Assembly: GCA_037013495.1 (NCBI GenBank)
Contig: CM072809.1
Coordinates: 8,751,001-8,815,000, forward strand
Reading direction: 5' to 3'
Origin: Hippophae tibetana
Taxonomy: Eukaryota; Streptophyta; Magnoliopsida; Rosales; Elaeagnaceae
DNA: 64,000 bases
Shown in pieces: positions 11,101 to 24,318 of the stretch (positions are counted from its first letter, which is position 1; every line of letters begins with the position of its first letter). The position numbers and the translations under genes were made by a program. The notes under the pieces were generated by a model that was not told the origin of the DNA, did no database searches, and saw only the letters and a program-made list of their open reading frames with translations.

Positions 11101-12437
11101 ACTCTTTTGTTGTATTATCATTTATTACCCTGAACTTCTCTTCTTCTTCTTCTTTATACGTCAACATATATAGTCCTGATTACTTGCACATGATTTATGT
11201 GCTACCTCATATCGCTTTTGAGGTGTTTGGGAGTTCCCTTTGCGAGTCTGTTTTTCTTTCTCATGGGTGCAGGTTCATGCTAATGTGAGTCATCACACCC
11301 TCTTGTTTAACCTCCATGAAGAGCCACTTCCCTGTCTGTTATGTGGTTTGTTCTCCATTTAGCATTCTAGGTTACTGGGCAGGCAGCAGAAAACAACGTC
11401 GTTTAGGCTCTTATGGCTAGGGTTTTAACCCTCGATTAAGTGGCTTTGTTTTGGAAGTTGAAACTGAACCAGGCGCCAAAACTGGATCAATTCACCGGTC
11501 TATGTACATCCACCTAATCCAAAAGATAAGTAAAAAAATCCATAAAAATCTCATTTTCTCCCCTTAACCTATAAAAATCATATTTAATTAATTTAACCAC
11601 ATTTCAAACCATTTATTTAATTAAAACACGCAAATGTGAAGCTTAGAGGACATTTCTTTTTGGTCTCAAATAGGAAAGCTTAGAGGAAATTGATAACTAT
11701 TTTCATAGAGTTGCCGTGCTTCCTTTTTGTATTTATTTGAAAGTTCTCTAGAAAGGCAAAGTTTTGGCAACTGACTTTTGTTGATAGAATGTTTTTGACT
11801 AATTACAGCTGCAACAGTAATGAAGTATAGACATGCAATGCATAATTTCTGAGATGAAAAGGCAGCATCAGCCGAGTTTTGGATATTAGTTAATTTATTA
11901 TTTCAATTCATTATATGGTGAGTCAAAGCAGCTGTTTATTGTTGACAACTTAGTTGTGTGTCATTATTCATGTGCTCTTCTCCACTGTGCTACCTGCTGT
12001 GGAGATCAATGGACATTTAGGCGATCACTTTGTTGTCCACCTTCCTTCTTTTCTTCTATTTTAGATTAAACGTCCAGTTTGTGTGCCTACTTTGGAGTTT
12101 CTCTTTCTGGTTTGAAACCTATCATTTGTATACTGCATTGTGTTTGCTGATTGTCTACAAAAGTTTGATGTACTTTTCAGTGTTATTTTTGAGCAATACT
12201 GATTTCTGTGAGAGAAATATTTACAACCTGTACTATCTTTAAATTCAAGTACTGCAAAAAGAAACTAATGTCAGCGTTACATTTGTGCAGCTGTCATTTG
12301 TCATAGCATGCTCATCTCCTGAAAATGCCAAATGATGGAATCAGGGGAAGCTAATAATATATTTTGCAAAAACGTTTGATTGGGCATGTAAGGCTCTTTG
12401 ATCAAATTGCACTCTTTCTTGGTTTGATTGGCTATTT
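11101..12437. other. Intergenic DNA, no gene established
   Basis: Composition is less AT-biased around 11180-11520 and includes a near-palindrome AACAACGTCGTTT at about 11391. No frame has recognisable protein features. It may hold old transcribed or promoter sequence, but nothing can be named. Confidence 0.45.
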
Positions 12438-12770
12438 TATTGAGTCAAATTTAGAATACACAACTTTAAACTTACTAATATTAGATCCAAACAAGTAAAC
12501 AAATTATTTGTATTATACCCACAATAAAAGATACTATAACATTTTTCAAAGAACACTCAATTTGAAAAGATACAAACACTAAAAAAGAAAGCTCTCAACT
12601 TAGACTTAAATTAAGAATACAAATACTTATTTGTTTTTGAAGAAATGTTTAACCCAAAAACAAGAAATGTTATTTATAGTCTTACCGTACAATCTACCCT
12701 ACACAAATATAAAATTAAGAAATAATTTCAATCACACAAATATAAAACTAATAAATAATTCTAATCATAC
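12438..12770 (-). repeat. LTR-like repeat, copy 2 (minus orientation)
   Basis: It is the inverted relative of 349-582. Shared blocks, read on the minus strand, are GATTAGAATTATTTATTAG, TTGTTTACTTGTTTGGAT and AAAGTTGTGTATTCTAAATT, ending ACTCAATA. This copy is longer because it has an extra AATTATTTMTTARTTTTATA block near 12720 and an extra A/T-rich segment. No internal element sequence is attached. Confidence 0.5.
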
Positions 12771-14729
12771 ATTATTACAACATTCTACACACTTCAACAC
12801 GTTCTTTCAGTTTGGAGAAATGCTGGTAGCCATTTAACTTTCAATTCTTGTTAACTGGCTAACGAGGAAGAAAAGAAGCATAGTTTTGGGGCATGTGTAA
12901 TATGTAAGTCTTCTTCTTTTATTTTGTGTTCCCTGGCTTCTATTTTCCTCCTTTTTATGAGATTTGGCATGATGCTGCACCTGTATTTAATTTAGATTGG
13001 GATCAACTATGTCAGAGTTTATGGATTGGATGGGGTTGGTTTTGTACGTATATTTCTGCTAAGTTAGACACTGCGGGGTGGCATTGGCTTTTCAGCTTTC
13101 CTGTGATACTACATACATATGTGTATTTCTTTTGTGGAAACCCTAAGAAAACATTATTCAATGAAAATATTAATAAAAGGATATCTTCCTAAATCAATTT
13201 ACTCATTCCATTCAAAAATTATTTTGTTGCATTGATTATATATGGCTTCAAAAAGTGTTGGATGTTGCTCATTTTTTATTTCACGCTGGTCTTTCTATTA
13301 GTTGATAATCAACTAGTTAGTTTATCTGTTGCACTGCATAGTGGATGCACATCATTACTGGGTGTTGATTGATGGTGGCATATTATTTGTGCTTCTGCTG
13401 TCTGCCAAGTTATACGATATAATTTTGCATGAACTTTTCTCTTACGTCGATGAAAGCAAGATTGCACTTACTGCAATTCCCAGAAAATATGAATGAGGTA
13501 GTTGCTTTATACTTGACAATCTTTTGATTAGGTCCTTAATGATTTTGTTCTAGTACCACAGGTATTAGTTGCATTAGTGCTTTATAGATTAGTTATCTGC
13601 AAGACTGCAACAAAAGAAGTACAAGATTCCACATTTTAGGGCAAATATATAGTAATGCATATCTGTCCCTTTATCTCTGCTACATTTTCACATTTTCCCA
13701 TGTATAATCCTTTTTAAGTAATGAATCAGACATGTTGTAAGCAATACAACTAGGAACTTAAACGGTGTAATTTCAACCTTTCATTGAGTTTTTCATTTAC
13801 TTGTTCGTTTTCCTGTCCACCTAATTTCTTACCTTACAATTCACGTAGACGTGTTTACATATTTGTATTTTCGGGATTTCTATTTAATTTGAATGTCTTC
13901 CAAACTAAGAGAATTAATAGAGGATTTCTTTTGAAACCAGAGCAAATAGGTTCAAGAGATAGAAAATTAAGGATATCCATCAAAAAGATCAATCTAATCT
14001 ACAATGATGTACCTAAAATACAATATTTTTGTTATTTGGCCAACCATAAGGAAAAGCAAATACTACTCGTACACTAATATTTGATCTTTCATACTAGAGT
14101 TTGTAGCTCGCAGGTGGAGGAACAATAATTGATTCTAATGTAAGCTCATGATCTATTTGCGTACCACATGTAATCTTGACATCTCAAGTAAATGCTACTC
14201 GTTTTGTTGTTTTTCATGCGTTATAAATTATAATTATGGTATATGGATAGCTGGATTTGATGATTAACTTTTCAGTTTAACAAATGCCTTAGTGTGTATA
14301 ATGGCTTATAACTAATGGTGAAGAGTCGTTATAGTTGCTTACGTTAGTTCATTTGAATTGTTCAGACTATATCTTAATAATAACGTTTTTTTATCATATT
14401 TTTTTTAAGAAAATGATCGAAAAAATATTATTAATTTTTGATCTTTTTTTTAAATTAAATTTATCGCATGACTTACACATGATTTCATTAATGGAGCTTA
14501 GAGTTGTCATTTTAATCATTATTCTCACCATTTAACAACCATAACATTTTATTGTGTCATTATCTTTATATTTTAATCATTTGTTAGTTTTAATCTTTGT
14601 TTTACCCTCATTGAAATAATAATATTTTATTGTATATTTTATTAAAATTTATTTTTTGTTCTTCTAGGCCATTTTTGGAGTAACATAAAAAAAATGTATT
14701 CATTGTCTAAATGATTAATAGTTACTTAC
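12771..14729. other. AT-rich intergenic DNA, no gene seen
   Basis: Open frames at 12926-13192 (88 codons) and 13784-14077 (97 codons) lack recognisable domains, splice context or coding composition, so neither is called. No RNA gene or ordered repeat is seen. Confidence 0.45.
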
Positions 14730-14871
14730 CCTATGTTTAATTGACTGAAATAGAATGAAATCAGAATTGATTTCTTGTAATTTTATGTTTGTTTGGATTG
14801 AAAAGTGAAAATAAAATAGAATTGATTTCTAAAAAAGAAGAAATCAGAATGTCTTCTACTCCTTAAAAAAA

Positions 14872-15250
14872 TCATAATTTCATTCACATCTCAATTTTTT
14901 TCTCAATTTTACCTCAACCTTAAATCATAGGTTTTAAACCCTAAACCCTAAATCTTAAATTTCAAAACCTTAAACCTTATTTAGAAAAAATCATAATTTC
15001 ATTCACATCTCAACTTTTTTTCCCAAATTTACCCCAACCTTAAATCCTAAGCTTTAAACCCTAAACACTGAATCTTAAATCCCAAAACCTTAAACCCTAT
15101 TTAGAAAAATAATAATTTTAACCATAAATTTTATTTAGAAAAAATAATAATTTTAATCTTAAACCTTAACCTACAAATATAACCCTAAATCTTAAACCTC
15201 AAATTCCAAAACCCTAAACCCCAAATCTCAAACCTCAAAACCTTAAATCC
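14872..15250. repeat. 119-bp tandem repeat with degenerate telomere-like CCCTAAA motifs
   Basis: Two units (14872-14990 and 14991-15110) start with TCATAATTTCATTCACATCTC and end with AACCTTAAACCYTATTTAGA. A decayed third follows to about 15250. Each carries TTTAAACCCTAAACMCTRAA, which looks like plant telomere repeat. The block sits inside a larger repeat-like segment (about 14730-15550) bounded by ATTGATTT-containing ends, possibly a non-autonomous DNA transposon. The motifs are too degenerate and too few for a true telomeric array. Confidence 0.65.
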
Positions 15251-15550
15251 TATTTAAAAAATAATAATTTTAATGATATATTATATTTTTAAGTGATAAT
15301 TATTTAGAAAAATAATTATTTCAATAATATATTTTATTTGACAAAAAAAATTAAATAATATTATTTAAATTTTATTAAATATAGAAATATTAAGATAATA
15401 TATAGTATTTTTTATTTTATTTTAATTGTAAATTAAATACTATAATATTGATTTTTTTTAATTTTAATGATTAAATGTAATAAAATTATTTTCTTTTAGT
15501 TTCATTATATTCTTATTTTTATTTTATTCCGTGAATTGATTTTAAGAAAT

Positions 15551-16580
15551 TTTAACCGACGGTGTTTTTATACAATGATGTTGATGTGAGGTCAAAGTTG
15601 CACCGTCTTTCACGAGCCGTCAAAGATTTTTATGAGTAATGGTCACTTTTTTCCAATAATTAATGGTGTTATTACTATATGTTGTGATGTGAGGCGAGAG
15701 TTGCACACTATAATAAGAAATTCAACCATACCAACTTCCATGAAATAGGCTACACAGCTTATCCATTATGAATTAAAAGAAAATGTATTTTTTCTTAATT
15801 ATATTAATCAATACCATTTAATACATTTATAAACTCTATTTTCTTATTATATTAATTTCAATTTATATCTTAATTATACATTTAACTATAAAAATATTTA
15901 TATGAGTGTTATATAACACTAATTTGAATCGTGATTGGAAGGTCACAGGTGAGCAATCACTGTGGGTCAGTGTTGAATTTCACTCGTGATTGGAGGTTTC
16001 CCAAAACTTCGATCAGGACCTCTAGCGGGCCATCTAAGTACCACCTCTAAAGAATGCTAAAGACACTTTTTATAGAATACCTTTTGCTCATTAATTTCTT
16101 TGATTGACATATGATATTATTATTATTATTATTTTAAAATGTATTGTTCGTTTAAAGCGAAGGTTTTTTGTTTGTTTTGGAAATAACACTTTAAATCATA
16201 AAAGTAAAAGAATAAACAAAGTCATCTTCGTAAGTTATAAAGCTCCAGCGAAAATGAGTCCAGAAATGAAATGTTCGTGACCCCTTAACTTTTTCCTTTT
16301 ATAGATGGCTAGTGGATCTTCCTTGCTTGGATGTTCTATGGAAGGTGTTTGAATCTTATGGTAAAGTTGACTATTTTTGGGTTGGGTGTATTCTTTTTTC
16401 ATGGATATCTCTACTTCGTCAAATGACAATAAGAGTATATAAGTTATAAAGAATATCAAACAAACATAAATTTATAAATATGTTTCCTCGTATATCTTTA
16501 TTGTATGTTACCTAATGAATTTAAATTTTAAGAATTTGGAAAATGATTTTTATATAATTTTATCCATTTTGTTGCAAAAT
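15551..16580. other. Intergenic DNA with a short internal duplication
   Basis: A phrase GATGTGAGG followed by an AGTTGCAC block occurs at about 15579-15604 and again at about 15686-15709, so an old local duplication of about 107 bp is likely. No gene is seen. The frame 16235-16459 (minus) has no recognised feature. Confidence 0.4.
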
Positions 16581-17160
16581 TAGGAGTGTGTAAACAATCC
16601 GATCATCCGATTCGATCCGTTAATTTTTTGAAGGTTTTGATTCGACTATCGGATCAGATCGGATCGGAAAAAAAATCATCTGTTAAGTTCGGATCGAATG
16701 GTGGATTTCACTACGGTTCATCCGATCTCATCTGATCTGACCGAAATTAATTATATTTATTAAAATAAATATATAAATATAAAATTATAAATAATATATA
16801 TTTAGGTTTTCCACTTTTCCTTCGTCGACGTATGTTTTCTTCCACGCAGCTTCATTAGGGTTTCCTTTCCATTTTCATCGCGTTGCTAAGCATTCTGAAT
16901 TCTCTCTGGCTTGTTACTCTCCAGTTTCTAGTCTCCAATCTCCTCTCCTCTACCGTTTTGCCCTCTGCTCTCTACCACTACGTATATCATTGTCGCCGAC
17001 TCTCTCTTCGTTCTCCCTTCTCTCTTCTTTGTTCTACATCAATCTGGTTCTCTATGAGTTATGACTCTTGTTCCCTGTGTAATATCTAGTTCTACTTTTG
17101 TTTTTCATTATTTATTTTGTTCTTCTATGAGATATGGGAAATTGTATTAAATTTGGTTGT

Positions 17161-17312
17161 AAATCTGTTTCTTTACATTTTGGAAATCTGTAAATCTGTA
17201 AATCTACTTCTTTACATTATGGAAATCTATAAATCTGGAAATTTGCTTCTTTATATTCTGAAAATCTGTAAATCTGCTTCTTTACATTCTGGAAATCTGT
17301 AAATCTGCTTCT
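17161..17312. repeat. Minisatellite in the hAT leader
   Basis: About four copies of a 35-40-bp unit built from AAATCTGCTTCTTTACATT and CTGGAAATCTGT lie head to tail. It is within the untranslated part of the hAT element. The 61-codon open frame over it is a by-product of the repeat. Confidence 0.8.
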
Positions 17313-17384
17313 ATCTAAGTTATATATTTTTGGTTAGAGGGTTCATATTCTGATAATTTAATTTGATGAGATATGAAAAGTTTA

Positions 17385-17825
17385 TTCTTGTTCCCTGTGT
17401 AATATCTAATATTTTTGTTATTTTATTTATCTGATAGCATTTTTATAACAATTGTTTTTCTACACAATGTGTTACGAAAAGGAAGCATTATATTGAATCT
17501 ATAGGAGGAACATGATGATTTGCTTGTCTAAGTGTAGATTTTTTTCATTCATGGCATTATCTTATCTCTTCCATTTTATGTATGCTTGTGGTTTTTTATG
17601 ATAGCATTGTTTGTCTAAGTGTAGATTTTTTTCATTCATGACATTCAAAGCTTTTGATAATTCATAAGTTTATGATGAATTATGTTTTTGATTTTAAAGT
17701 AAATAGATGGTTGTTATTTGTTAATATCTGCTATCTTGTTCCCTATGTAATATCTGTTGTTTTTGTTATTTTATTTATCTGATAACATTTTTATAACAAC
17801 TGCTTTTCTACACAATGTGTTTATT
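17385..17825. repeat. Interleaved direct duplications in the hAT leader
   Basis: The segment TTGTTCCCTGTGTAATATCT through CTACACAATGTGTT occurs at about 17388-17475 and again at about 17737-17823. Between them, TTGTCTAAGTGTAGATTTTT plus CATTCATG occurs at about 17523 and 17610. A third partial copy of the first phrase is at 17068. The leader has grown by local duplication. Confidence 0.75.
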
Positions 17826-18029
17826 GCATTAAGTTGATTATGTCTCACTTTATCTTAGATGAAAAAAAAATACCTCTAATACGGATAGTCCACTTGCAAC
17901 CACCGGAAGTGTAAGCGTTACCCATGATGTTGAAAATCAATATAAGAATCCACAAAATGCTCCACCATAAACTAAAGATCTACCATTGAATGACAAACAT
18001 GAACCTTCTATAGCTAGCTATGATGGAAA

Positions 18030-19990
18030 AGATAAGCGAAAGTTTTCTAAACCTCACTCTTCTGCCTGGAAACATTTTGATATAGTGGGTGAAGGCTTAG
18101 ATCGCAAGGCGATGTAAATATTGTTCAAGGGAGTATGTGTATGTATCCAGCAAGTCTGGTACATCAAACTTAAATGCTCATATTGCTATGCAATGTAAAT
18201 TATTTCCTAGTAGATATGAGAAGAAGCAAAAAACTTTAGCTTTTGAAAATGTCACAAACAATAAAGAAAGTGTACTTGTTGCACACACATTTATTATTGA
18301 GGCTTGTAGGCTTGCACTTACAGAAATGATTATAGTTGATGAATTGTCATTTAGTCATGTTGAGAATGAAGGTTTTAAGAAGTATAGTAGAGTTTTGGAA
18401 CCAAGGTTCCAAGTTCTTTCTCGTACCACTGTTGCACGAGATTGCTTGAGTCTTTTCTTAAAGGAAAAGGATAAATTAAAAGATTTTTTCTCTAAATCAT
18501 TTCAAAGAGTTTGTTTAACCACTGACACATGAACTTTTGCTCAAAATTTGAATTATATGTGTCTCACTGCTCACTTCATCGATGATAATTGGAAACTCCA
18601 AAAAAAAATCTTAAATTTTTGTGTAGTTCCTAGTCATAAAGGTGATATCCTTGGGAAAGCAATTGAGTAGTGCTTGTTAGATTGGAGAATTGATAAGATA
18701 TTTACTATTACTATGGATAATGTTAGCTCAAATAATACATTAGTTTCTTACTTGCGTAAAAAAGTGAACAATTGGGGTGGTGCAATACTAGATGGTCAAC
18801 ATATGCATATGAGGTGTGCAACTCATATTCTAAATTTGGTTGTGAGAGAGGGCTTGAAAGAACATGATTCAAGCATAAGTAAAATAAGAGAAGTTGTGAA
18901 ATATGTCAAAGGATCACCTTTAAGGTTGTTAAAATTTAAGGATTGTGCGGAACAAGAGAAGATTGATACTAATAAACTTTTATGTTTAGATGTAGTAACA
19001 AGGTGGAATTCCACCTATTTAATGTTAGAAGTTGCAATAAGATTTCAGAATGCTTTTGAACGTTTAGAAGAAGATGATGTGATATTTAAACAAGAGTTCA
19101 ACATTGGAAATGATAGTTGCAAAACTCCTGATATGTTTGATTGGTCTAATGCTCACATATTTGTGAGATTTTTGAAAATATTTTATGATGAAACATTGAG
19201 GTTTTCTGGTTCTGTATCTGTTACTTCAAATTTATTTTTGGATCAAATTTATTTCATACATAATCAATTGAGTTTCTAGTGTGAAAATATAGATTTTTTG
19301 TTAAGAAAAATGGCAAAATAAATTATAATAAAGTTCAATAAATATTAGGGAGGTGTAGATAAGATGAATGATTTTTTATTTATTGCAACTTTGCTTGATC
19401 CAAGACGTAAGGAACAAGGTTTGAAAATTTGTTTGGATCTTTTGTGTAATGAAGATGATATTATGGTTGGTCATATAATGAAAAAATTTAGACAAACTTT
19501 GAATAATATGTTTGATCAGTATTTAGTTTTGTATTCTTCAAATGTCCAAGCTATATGCTCACAACCTTTAGACACAGAAGAAGTGGATAGTTGTTAAAGA
19601 TGCAAAAAAGACAGACAACCAAACTGAAGTAAATAAATTTTTGGGTGAGACATGTGAGGATGTGGATTATGTGTCTTTTAATCTTTTAAGTTGGTGGAAG
19701 GTGAACGCATCTAGATACAAGGTTTTTTCCAAGATTGCCAAAGATGTTTTAGTTACGCCTATATCAACTATAGCTTCTAAGGTTCTTTCCAAGATTGCCA
19801 AAGATGTTTTAGCTACGCCTATATCAACTATAGCTTCTGAGTCTGCATTTTCTATGGGGGAGGGTTATTGATTCTTTTAGAAGCTCATTGTCCCCAAAAA
19901 CTGTCCAAGTACTTATTTGTACTCAGAACTGGATTCGATCATCACCAATAATTAACATTCGTGAGTCCTTTGATGATATTGAAGCAATTG
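18030..19990 (+). pseudogene. hAT transposase (BED zinc finger, RNase H-like core, hATC), broken
   Basis: The order of domains is a BED finger (SAWKHFDIV, then a frameshift, KYCSREYVY, SGTSNLNAH), an RNase H-like core (CLTTDT, FTITMDNVSSNN, MRCATHILNLVVREGLKEH, VVTRWNSTYLMLE) and a C-terminal dimerisation domain (FNLLSWWKVNASRYKV, TPISTIASESAFSMG). Open pieces are 18137-18532, 18674-19279, 19364-19597 and 19641-19871. A TGA after TTDT (about 18531), where TW is usual, breaks the core. A 2-base loss after SMG shifts the frame at about 19858. It resembles the RICESLEEPER/DAYSLEEPER branch. No intact transposase can be made. Confidence 0.9.
19719..19838 (+). repeat. 60-bp in-frame tandem duplication in the hATC domain
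   Basis: Units 19719-19778 and 19779-19838 differ at two or three bases and each encode KVxSKIAKDVLxTPISTIAS. Twenty residues of the conserved dimerisation block are thus repeated with the frame kept. Confidence 0.92.
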
Positions 19991-20652
19991 AAACAGGTAA
20001 TATTATTTTAATTTTCATTATTAATTGATATCATTCTCTTATGATTTAATATTTTCATCACTTTTTATTATCTTCTATTTTGTAGATATGTTAAAAGACA
20101 TTAAGGATATAATCCTTGGTTGAGTATGATATATTATTATTTTATTTCATATGTATTTCATATATTATTTTATATATATTTAGTTATTAATTTACTAATA
20201 TTTTTTAAATTATGGCTAATAGGTGATGACACATTGAAGTTTTTTGCGATTGTTCTTAAAATTCAAGAAAAAATTATTTTTAAGATGATCAATGGATGTT
20301 AAAGAGTGAAATGATCAAATTAATTTAGGTTTAGATTATCGTGAACTATCTTTTTGTTTATTATTTGAATGAATTGTTAAATTTATTAAAATAACTATTT
20401 TAATCGACATCGTTATTGGCGTATTATATTATTTTTGTTTTATATAAATTTGAACATTTTAGTCTTATTTTAATCTTTTTAATTGGTTTTTTAAGGTTTC
20501 TTTTAATTAAAATAATTTTATGTTATGATTTATGTGAAAATTTAAATTTTTAATTCTAAAATATCAAAAATATAATTAATTAAGTTTATTGGTCGAATTG
20601 ATCAGATCAAATAAACATAAAATTAACGGTTTAAATCTAATTAGACCCCTAG

Positions 20653-23600
20653 TTAAAATTAATACTTTTGAAAAAGAGTTTCCTTAAATTGAAAAAAGAA
20701 AAAACTATTATTTAACATAAATTATCAGTTTGGTTGCTTTTCTCTTTCCTTCTTTGACTTTTCTTATGTCTCTTTTGAGACAGTACACCTCTATATCTCT
20801 TTTTCTTCCACTTTTAGATTCACGGAGTTCTCGCAGAAATTATTTGATTTGAGATAAAAGATCAAATAAAGATAGATTGGTTGATTTAGTTTGTTAAAGT
20901 TTAACTCATATTAGTTGAGTTTATTTGTAAGTAAATTTAAATGTCTAATTTATAGTTAGTTCATTTAATTTTTTTTAAAATATTTAAATATTTAGGTTAT
21001 ATTTTTATAATTATTTTAATTTTTAATTCGTAAATTTAAGAAATAAATTTTTAACTTTAAAATATTTAAAAAATATTTTTTTATAATTGTAAGAACTATT
21101 AAATGTTAATTATTTTTGTGAATAAAATATTTAAATGTAAACTTATTTTTAAGCTTTTATTAAATCTATAAAATAAAATCAAAGAAACATTAAAATTTTA
21201 GATAATTGTATTTTAAATATATATATTATAACTATCACATATAAGATTATACTCATTTATTCATTAGTATATATTTATAATACTTGAAATTATTTTTATT
21301 ATTAAAATATTTATTTAAATTCAAGTTAATTTATAAAATTATTAATTTTTTTAAATATGTTTAATTTTTAAAATGCTTTTTAAAAATAATTTTTTATATT
21401 ATTAATATTTTTAATAAATTTTAGATATTTAAATTCAAAAAAATTAATCTTCATATTATTAAATTATTATTATTATTTATATATACCTATTATAAGTGTA
21501 AGATGTAGGTTGCCAAAAAGGGAAGTTGAAAATATTTTAAAAAGATACTATATTTATCGGTATGAGAGGTTATGAAATAAAAACGACAAGTAATGATGTC
21601 CAAAAATCAAACCAAATTGAATTAAATTGAAAAATTGGACTGGATTGAATTGAGTCAAATATTTTTATAAATCACATGTTTTGTTCCGATTTGTATTAAC
21701 TGAAATCATTTTTCAAACAATCTGATTTGATTGTATTAATTTTTAAACCGATCGAATCGGATTAGACTGGATTGTTATTAATAATATTTAAAAAAATATA
21801 TTATATAATGTAAATCTGTTTTGTCCAAAAGTTTCTAAACCGTATCTATATCTTCGTCGCCAATCATACTCGTCTTGCCAATTGCATGTTTGGTTACTTT
21901 GCATGTCCAAAACTTTTGAAACCCTATTATATTTTTCAAATGATACATTCTAATTATGACAATTGCATGTCTAGTTACTTTGTTTAGGTTATTAAATTAT
22001 AAATTGATAAAATTTATAAATAACATATTCATCCTCTTTAAGTTAATTAAGTATATATATTATAAATTTTCAATAATCAATTTTTAGTTTTTATTTTAAA
22101 AAGTAAAAATTAAAAATAAAATATTGCTTATTTGATAACTAACTCATAATTTTTAATTTTTAATATTGTAAGCTAAGTTCAGTTGTGTCGTGTAAAGCTT
22201 GACTTTCTATAGAAAATTCAACATCATAAACTCTAAAATTGATTAAAAATTAGATTTTTAAAACTTTTTAATGGTACATAAAATGATTAATAAAATATTA
22301 TTTTAAATCTAAACAAACATGGATAACTTGTGCATATATAATTTCTCTAAAAAACTTAAATTTTATCTAATGTAATATTTTTTATAAAATAGATTATTTA
22401 ATATTTTCACTGATATACATTGTTGTAAATTATTGTAAATTTATGTAATTTAAATTTTAAAAATGAGACAATGATCATTTATTTAATCTCAATTATATTA
22501 TATATGTTTTGAAATTTTATATTTATTATAATATTTGAATATAAATTTAATTTTTTTTATTTTCAAAAAATCAGTTGTTATTTTATCTATTTATTAATTT
22601 GACTAATATTAACATTTTTATCATCCTTGCAGTAATAAATAACAATTATATTTTGATAATTTTTTCATTTTTTAGTTTTTTTTAATTTAATACATTTTTT
22701 ATTAAATAAAGTGTTATTCATGAAGTCACTTACACATATCCAACCAGTGAATTCAACTTTAAATGAGTTGAATTGGATTGAATAACTCATTTGACATATC
22801 TAAATAAAAATAATAAAATAAAGAATGTGTAATGAATAATAAGAATATATATATATTATAATACGAGGTAAAATAACAATAGAGATTGTAATTCCTATCA
22901 TTTTTTTCAAAATTATATATTATATTTTAATAATATATAATTCTTTTTATATTTTATTTTTTTATGTAAATTTAATTATATTTAAATTTACATTAATCAC
23001 AAATAATATATTTTGTATTTTATATTTTATCTTTATTTTTATTATATTAAATCATCGATAATATTTTTATAAAAATTATTTAAATTCTAAAAATTTAAAA
23101 TATTGTAATTATTTTATAATTTATACTTATTATTTTCAACTAGTTTCACAAGATTGAGAAATTATCAAAAATAAAATCCTTAAAACTTATAATAACAAAA
23201 ATAATACCTAATAATATTGAATAAGTTTAAATAGTGATAATTTAATTTGAACGTTATTTAAAATATTATAATGTGTTATATTTTTTTTAATATTAAAAAA
23301 TTATGATGTAGATATTATGGATGTTATTTTTATGATTATAAATTTTAAAAATTTTATTTTTATTATTTTTTGAACAATATTCTATCAATTTATTTAATAT
23401 AAAATGTATTACTTATATTTTATTTTTCTCTATTTCACGTAAATATTTATTAAATTAGATTTTTTAATAATTTTTTTTTATAATAAAAATATATTTAAAA
23501 TATCATTTGTATTCTTACTTTTCGTTTTTTGGTCCTCATTTTTATACTCAATAAATTCTATAACGATGATGAAAAATGAAGAGAAATCTTTAACCTATTA

Positions 23601-24240
23601 GATGACGTTGACAACTCTATTATTTTCCTGACTTATTTTGTAAATTGTATACTATATTTAACATAAATTTTAAAAAATTGATAAAAATATCTTTTAAATT
23701 AATTTAATTAACATAAAATGATATTTTTATTAATTTAAAAAGTTGATATTTCATACGAACAAAAACAGTTTTAGTAACGACTCCCACCCTTCATCATAGT
23801 AAAAATGCTCTCGGACCAAGTATGCACAAATTTGTTAGAAATATTTTCAAATTTTGGATGGTAAATTTTGTGTACTTCTGCTTGAAATTATTTATTAAAA
23901 AAAAATCCCAATCAAATTAGGAGCCTTTCAACATATTTCATTATTTCTGGAAAAATGATGGTTTGTAACGAATCAAATAAATATTTTTGATGAAATGATA
24001 ATTAAATAATTTAGTAGCCCCCCACTGAGTCATTTCATCTTCCACTATGGCCCCTACCCTGTCCGGAGAGAAAATGGTCGTTTTCCTTGCTTTGAGGCAC
24101 ACGAATATCTTGCTAATCAAGCAAGCACATATCTGCTCCAAAACAGAAAAAGAAAAAAGAGTAGGTACGTAGAATTTCGATTTGTTCTTTCTCTTGGCGC
24201 TATTTTCAAGCTACATTTAATTCGATATTCAAAAATGATC
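20653..24240. other. Very AT-rich intergenic DNA, possible transposon ends
   Basis: No gene is seen. Short segments near 21591-21800 and 22720-22802 contain hAT-like subterminal motifs (AACCGATCGAATCGG; and, on the minus strand, TAGATATGTCAAATGAG), but no matching target duplication was found. Confidence 0.5.
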
Positions 24241-24318
24241 CCAATAGTCAATCCCTTCATTGTCTCTCTCCGCGGTCAAGTCTCTTGTTTCTTTGGTTGA
24301 TTAACGGAGCAAAGAGAA

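Larger units (their letters stand above)
16581..20652 (+). mobile_element. Degenerate hAT DNA transposon
   Basis: The left end is TAGGAGTGTGTAAAC and the right end, read on the other strand, is TAGGGGTCTAATTAG; both fit plant hAT termini of the TAGGGGTG class. The 8 bp outside are TGCAAAAT and GTTAAAAT, sharing the last five bases, a plausible but imperfect 8-bp target duplication. Between them lie a leader (16820-17880) and a broken BED-type transposase (18030-19990). Frameshifts, stops and an internal duplication show that the copy is inactive. Confidence 0.85.

Noticed and set aside
12926..13192. 88-codon Trp-rich frame
   Set aside because: No recognised motif, no splice partners and no conserved neighbours; likely chance.
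13784..14077. 97-codon frame
   Set aside because: Low coding quality and no recognisable domain.
14929..15240. True telomeric DNA
   Set aside because: Motifs are few, degenerate and embedded in a longer repeat unit.
21591..22802. Non-autonomous hAT element of about 1.2 kb
   Set aside because: The two ends are only loosely similar and the flanking 8-mers do not match.
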